Below are positions 4,901 to 7,919 of a stretch of 7,919 nucleotides of DNA, in pieces. Position numbers and translations under genes: made by a program. The stretch's first letter is position 1. Every line of letters begins with the position of its first letter. Source of the DNA: Opitutaceae bacterium (GTDB taxonomy: Bacteria > Verrucomicrobiota > Verrucomicrobiia > Opitutales > Opitutaceae); NCBI GenBank assembly GCA_005786775.1, contig SYDD01000172.1:1-7919 (forward strand). The letters are read 5' to 3'. The notes beneath the pieces were generated by a model. That model ran no database searches and was not told the DNA's origin. It saw nothing but the letters and a program-made list of their open reading frames with translations.

Positions 4901-7488
4901 AGCGCCGCCGGTCCGCGCTGCGAAGGTCGGCGCGCGCAACCCCGGACACCGCCCTGCTCGAGGCCTTCTGGCGGGAGCCGGTGCAGCGCGTGGTGCTGCC
5001 GAATGGCGTGGTCGTCGTGCTCAAGCCGGATAGCGCCGCAGCCCTGGCCTCCGTGCAGGTCTGGGTTCGCTCCGGCAGCGTGCACGAGGGGGCTCAGCTG
5101 GGAGGGGGTCTTTCGCACTTTCTGGAGCATATGCTCTTCAAGGGTACCGCGCGGCGCGCCGGGCGTGAAATCAGCGCCACGATCCAGGCCCACGGGGGAT
5201 ACCTCAACGCCTACACCACCTACGACCGGACCGTCTATTACGTCGACCTGCCCAGCGAGCACGCGGGCGTGGCGGTGGACGTCCTCGCCGACGCCGTCCT
5301 GCATTCCACGCTCCCGGAGGAAGAGGTGGTCAAGGAGCGGGAGGTGATCCTGCGGGAGATCGCGATGACGCGCGACGATCCCGACAACCGGCTCTGGGAC
5401 GCGCTATTCGCCACGGCCTTCCGCGAGCACCCCTACCGGCATCCGATCATCGGGCACCGGGATGTCTTCGCTGCGGTCTCGCGGGAGGAACTTTTGGCCT
5501 ACTACCGCGAGCGTTACGTGCCCGATAACCTGGTGGTCGTTGTGGTGGGTGACGTGGACCCCTCCGCGATCCTCGCGGAGATCGGGCGGCACTTTGGCGC
5601 GGTTCCGCGGCGCCGGTTGGCGCCGGTGCTGGTGCCCGCCGAGCCACGGCAGCTCGCCCCCCGTCGCGAGCACCGGGTGGAGGAGGTCGAGGTTTGCCGG
5701 GCGATCCTCGCGTGGCCCATCCCGGGGCTGACCCACGCCGATGCCCCGGCGCTGGACCTGCTGGCCGCGGTGGTCGGCCAAGGCGAAAGCTCCCTGCTCT
5801 GGCGCGAGGTGCGGGACCGTGCCGGGCTGGTCCACCAGATCGACGCGGGCGCCTGGAATCCGGGTTCCAGCGGCCTGTTCTGCGTCTCCTACACCTGTGA
5901 TCCGGACAAGCGGTCCCGGGCCGAGGCGGCCATCCATCGGGCGCTGCGCGGCTACCTGGGACATCCTGTTCCGGCGGCCGATCTGCACAAGGCGCGTCGA
6001 CAGCTCGTGGTGGGGGAGATCAATTCCCGCAAGACGATGAGCGGTCAGGCATCGCGGTTGGGCGCCGCCGAGGTGGTGGTGGGCGATCTCGACCACGGCC
6101 GGACTTACTTTGGTGAGTTGTCCCGGGTCACCGGCCGTTCGCTGCAGGCCGCCGCCGCGCGTTACCTTGGTGAAGCCAGCCTGATCGCGGTTTCGACCGG
6201 TCCGGCCGCGGCCGGGGTGGGCGGCAGGCCGGTCGTACGGCGCGCCGCGCTGCCGGACTTCACCGAGACGCGTCTGCCCAATGGCGCCCGGCTCCTGCTG
6301 CAGCCTGATTCCCGCCTGCCCAACCTCCATCTGCGTCTGCTGCTTCCGGGAGGTCCCTTGTTCGAGGCGCCGGACCGCCGTGGCGCGACCGCCTTGCTTT
6401 CGACCCTGCTCACCAAGGACACGCGACGCCGTTCCGCCGCCGAGGTGGCGCGGGCGATCGAGTCCGTGGGCGGCGCGCTCTATCCTTTCTGCGGCAACAA
6501 CAGCCTCGGGCTCGCGGTGGAGGTGTTGCCGAACGAGGCGGCCTTGGCGGTCGAGCTGTTGGCCGAGGCGGTGTTGGCGCCCGCCTTCCGCGAGGGCACC
6601 TTCCGGCTCGAACGCGACGCCCAGGTGGCGGCGCTTCGTCAGGACGACGACGATGTGGTGACTTGGGCCCGCAAGCGGCTGCGCCGGCGCTTTTTCGGCG
6701 CGGATCCCCTCGGGCTGGATGCATCCGGGGATATCGCGGGCGTGGAGGCGCTCACCCCGGCGGACCTTGGGGTGCTGCACCGCCGGCTGGCGTTGGCGAG
6801 CAACACCGTGCTGGCGGTCGCCGGCGACTTTGATCCCGTGGCCTTGCGGCGCCCGCTCGAGCGGCTTTTGTCCCGCTTGCCCGCTGGCGGCGGCACGGGC
6901 GCGACGGTGCCGGCGGTCTCCCTCCCTGCGGAGCGCGGGGCCTTCGTGGAGTTCCAGCCCCGGGAGCAGGCGGTCGTGCTGCGGGCCTATCCCGGTCCGG
7001 AGCTGCACGCGGCGGACTTCCACACCGGGGAGGTGATGGACGAGTGCCTGAGCGGGATGGCCTCGCGGCTGTTCGAACGCGTGCGGGAGGACAAGGGCCT
7101 TGCCTACTTCGTGCGCTCCGCGCGGGTCACCGGGCTGCGTTCCGGGATGTTTTCCTTCCTCGCGGGCACGCAGCCGGGGAAAGAGGCGGAGGTGCTGGCG
7201 GAGATCGACGCGGAGATCGCGCGGGTCGCCGCCGGCGGGGTTGACGCGGAGGAACTCGCCCGGTGCCAGACGCGCCTCAAGGCCGCGCGTCGCCAGAGCC
7301 TGCAGACGCCGTCGGCCCGGGCGATGCAGGCCGGCCTCAACGCGCTGCAGGGGTTCGACATCAACGACTGGCGCCAGTACGACGCGAAGGTCGAGGGGGT
7401 GAGCATCCCGATGCTGGCCGCCTTTGCGCGCGACCGTTTTCGGCCGGAGCTTTCGCTGCAACTGGTGGTGCGCCCCGGGCCGGTCTGA
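4897..7488 (+). CDS. Two-module M16 family zinc metallopeptidase (one active, one inactive half)
   Basis: This 863-aa protein contains two M16 (pitrilysin/MPP-type) units in tandem, which normally close like a clam around an unfolded peptide. The first unit (about 29-440) has the inverted zinc motif HFLEH (H74, E77 catalytic, H78); E154 lies 76 residues on as the third ligand, with E147 at the position of the assisting Glu. The second unit (about 455-863) repeats the fold, starting TETRLPNGARLLLQPDS, but the aligned motif is GATALLSTLL (496-505): H, E and H become A499, S502 and T503, so it is non-catalytic. It keeps the Arg/Tyr substrate-binding block SRLFERVREDKGLAYFV (723-739). Active plus inactive halves in one chain is a known M16 arrangement. 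There is no clear signal peptide or lipobox; the start is basic (MKRRR) but lacks a hydrophobic core. It is probably cytoplasmic and coupled to the upstream gene. The substrate is unknown. Confidence 0.92.
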   Translation: MKRRRSALRRSARATPDTALLEAFWREPVQRVVLPNGVVVVLKPDSAAALASVQVWVRSGSVHEGAQLGGGLSHFLEHMLFKGTARRAGREISATIQAHGGYLNAYTTYDRTVYYVDLPSEHAGVAVDVLADAVLHSTLPEEEVVKEREVILREIAMTRDDPDNRLWDALFATAFREHPYRHPIIGHRDVFAAVSREELLAYYRERYVPDNLVVVVVGDVDPSAILAEIGRHFGAVPRRRLAPVLVPAEPRQLAPRREHRVEEVEVCRAILAWPIPGLTHADAPALDLLAAVVGQGESSLLWREVRDRAGLVHQIDAGAWNPGSSGLFCVSYTCDPDKRSRAEAAIHRALRGYLGHPVPAADLHKARRQLVVGEINSRKTMSGQASRLGAAEVVVGDLDHGRTYFGELSRVTGRSLQAAAARYLGEASLIAVSTGPAAAGVGGRPVVRRAALPDFTETRLPNGARLLLQPDSRLPNLHLRLLLPGGPLFEAPDRRGATALLSTLLTKDTRRRSAAEVARAIESVGGALYPFCGNNSLGLAVEVLPNEAALAVELLAEAVLAPAFREGTFRLERDAQVAALRQDDDDVVTWARKRLRRRFFGADPLGLDASGDIAGVEALTPADLGVLHRRLALASNTVLAVAGDFDPVALRRPLERLLSRLPAGGGTGATVPAVSLPAERGAFVEFQPREQAVVLRAYPGPELHAADFHTGEVMDECLSGMASRLFERVREDKGLAYFVRSARVTGLRSGMFSFLAGTQPGKEAEVLAEIDAEIARVAAGGVDAEELARCQTRLKAARRQSLQTPSARAMQAGLNALQGFDINDWRQYDAKVEGVSIPMLAAFARDRFRPELSLQLVVRPGPV

Positions 7489-7503
7489 GCAGGGAGAGGC
7501 GGC

Positions 7504-7526
7504 GGGAGGCGTTTGCCCCGCCTCCC
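7504..7526 (+). terminator. Hairpin downstream of M16 gene, without T-run
   Basis: GGGAGGCG (7504-7511) and CGCCTCCC (7519-7526) form a perfect eight-pair stem with the loop TTTGCCC, 15 nt after the M16 stop codon. An alternative seven-pair stem joins GAGGCGG (7497-7503) with CCGCCTC (7518-7524). The plus strand carries no T-run after it, so it may be a factor-dependent terminator or a 3'-end stabilising structure. Confidence 0.45.
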
Positions 7527-7534
7527 ATTCGGGC

Positions 7535-7566
7535 AAAAAAAAGAGGCGACCCGGAAGGGCCGCCTC
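7535..7566 (-). terminator. Intrinsic terminator of EF-hand gene
   Basis: On the minus strand, 20 nt after the EF-hand stop codon, GAGGCGGCCC (7566-7557), loop TTCC, and GGGTCGCCTC (7552-7543) form a ten-pair stem with one G-U pair. It is followed at once by eight T residues (7542-7535). This is a textbook Rho-independent terminator for the leftward EF-hand transcript. The plus-strand M16 transcript reaches the same stem from the other side but meets no T-run there. Confidence 0.9.
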
Positions 7567-7586
7567 AAGCTTTCCGAAGGGAAGGA

Positions 7587-7853
7587 TTACTTGTCCTTCT
7601 TCTTCTGGCCCGCGGCCATCTCGGCCTGGGTCAGGAAGCCGTCCTTGTCGGTGTCCAGCTGGGCGAAGCGGGACTCGGCCTTGGCGGCGTCCTTCTGGGC
7701 GGCAACGTACTCCTTCTTGGAGACCTTGCCATCCTTGTCGGTGTCCATAGCGGCGAAACCGCCACCCTTCTTCTTCTCTTCGGCGCCGACGAGGGCGACG
7801 GGGAGGCTGAGCACGGCGGCGAGGACCGCTACGGTGAGATTACGATGGTTCAT
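7587..7853 (-). CDS. Secreted small EF-hand calcium-binding protein
   Basis: The 88-aa product has a Sec signal peptide (hydrophobic core about residues 6-22, cleavage near LVGA, residue 24), so the mature chain is only about 64 aa and is exported. It holds two EF-hand loops: DTDKDGKVSKKE (37-48) and DTDKDGFLTQAE (67-78). Both have Asp at loop positions 1, 3 and 5, Gly at 6, a hydroxyl residue at 9 and Glu at 12, so both should bind calcium. The two are preceded by FAAM and FAQL and spaced 30 residues apart. Lysine-rich ends (EEKKKGGG and QKKKDK) flank them. Start ATG 7853 is chosen because the signal peptide begins there; an upstream in-frame TTG at 7913 would add 20 residues without a signal. 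The gene stands alone, with its own likely promoter and terminator. The partner or role is unknown; buffering or sensing extracytoplasmic calcium is plausible. Confidence 0.88.
   Translation of the reverse strand: MNHRNLTVAVLAAVLSLPVALVGAEEKKKGGGFAAMDTDKDGKVSKKEYVAAQKDAAKAESRFAQLDTDKDGFLTQAEMAAGQKKKDK
7642..7747. repeat. Direct repeat of EF-hand loop DNA (16-bp copies 90 bp apart)
   Basis: TCCTTGTCGGTGTCCA occurs at 7642-7657 and again at 7732-7747, exactly 90 bases apart. It encodes the DTDKD start of each calcium loop plus the preceding codon's first base. Identical DNA, not just identical protein, fits internal duplication of a 30-codon unit, though strong codon bias could also keep the copies alike. 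Confidence 0.7.
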
Positions 7854-7866
7854 TGTGTTTTTGATT

Positions 7867-7877
7867 GGAGTAACTCC
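7867..7877. repeat. Short palindrome in EF-hand gene leader
   Basis: GGAGT-A-ACTCC is a perfect five-pair inverted repeat with a single central base, 14-24 nt upstream of the EF-hand start. It holds the only GGAG on the coding strand near this start, but too far upstream for a normal Shine-Dalgarno site. It could be a small operator half-site pair, or chance. Confidence 0.3.
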
Positions 7878-7884
7878 GTGGTTC

Positions 7885-7913
7885 AGCAGCGGAAGACGTT
7901 CGCGTTTTGTCAA
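7885..7913 (-). promoter_or_regulatory. Candidate promoter of EF-hand gene
   Basis: On the minus strand a perfect TTGACA -35 hexamer lies at 7913-7908. At a 17-nt spacing the -10 would be GCTGCT (7890-7885), a poor match, so the promoter is supported mainly by its -35 and its position. A start near 7878 would give a leader of roughly 25 nt. Confidence 0.4.
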
Positions 7914-7919
7914 GGTTAC

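Noticed and set aside
5404..7536. A 710-codon open frame on the minus strand opposite the M16 gene
   Set aside because: The M16 frame has clear catalytic motifs and domain structure; the antisense translation is Arg/Gly/His-rich, without recognisable motifs, as expected for a shadow of a GC-rich gene.
1..7919. Mobile element, phage, defence or CRISPR system
   Set aside because: I saw no transposase, integrase, tRNA-linked attachment site, spaced repeats or recognised defence domain, and the genes look compositionally uniform.

Overview
This is a GC-rich, gene-dense stretch of chromosome with eight protein-coding genes, one of them cut by the left edge. I see no rRNA, tRNA, mobile element, CRISPR array or phage gene. 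The best lineage clue is a Minf_1886-type conserved hypothetical protein at 4463-4900, a family known mainly from Verrucomicrobia and Planctomycetes. With the high GC, the many Tat-type signal peptides and the small exported EF-hand protein, this suggests a verrucomicrobium, perhaps Opitutaceae-like. The lineage is inferred from family recognition, not from a marker gene.

Layout, left to right: (1) on the minus strand, the N-terminal 122 codons of an outer-membrane DUF1302-type protein; (2) diverging from it, a 514-aa exported protein resembling the large-subunit C-terminal domain of N,N-dimethylformamidase; (3) converging on that with a 10-nt gap, a Tat-exported TIM-barrel protein of the hydroxypyruvate isomerase/sugar isomerase type; (4) diverging again, a manganese-type superoxide dismutase with a Tat signal peptide; (5) converging on it with a 17-nt gap, a Fur-family regulator that has lost most of the usual metal ligands; (6) diverging from that, the Minf_1886-type gene, which overlaps by ATGA with (7) a large two-module M16 zinc peptidase; (8) at the right end on the minus strand, a secreted 88-aa protein with two EF-hands, followed by a convincing intrinsic terminator.

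Only the Minf_1886/M16 pair looks like a true operon; the other genes alternate strand. Several products are exported (DUF1302 protein, DMFase-like protein, TIM-barrel protein, SOD, EF-hand protein), and the TIM-barrel protein and SOD carry clear twin-arginine motifs. The SOD and the Fur-like gene are neighbours and could share oxidative-stress or metal control, but no operator proves it. Most inferred starts lack a good Shine-Dalgarno sequence.

I found no clear previously undescribed multi-gene system. The items most worth a second look are the metal-site-degenerate Fur homologue, the coupled Minf_1886/M16 pair with a GC-only palindrome at the junction, the Tat-exported Mn-type SOD, and the cluster of repeated GAGGCG/CGCCTC stems between the M16 and EF-hand genes.
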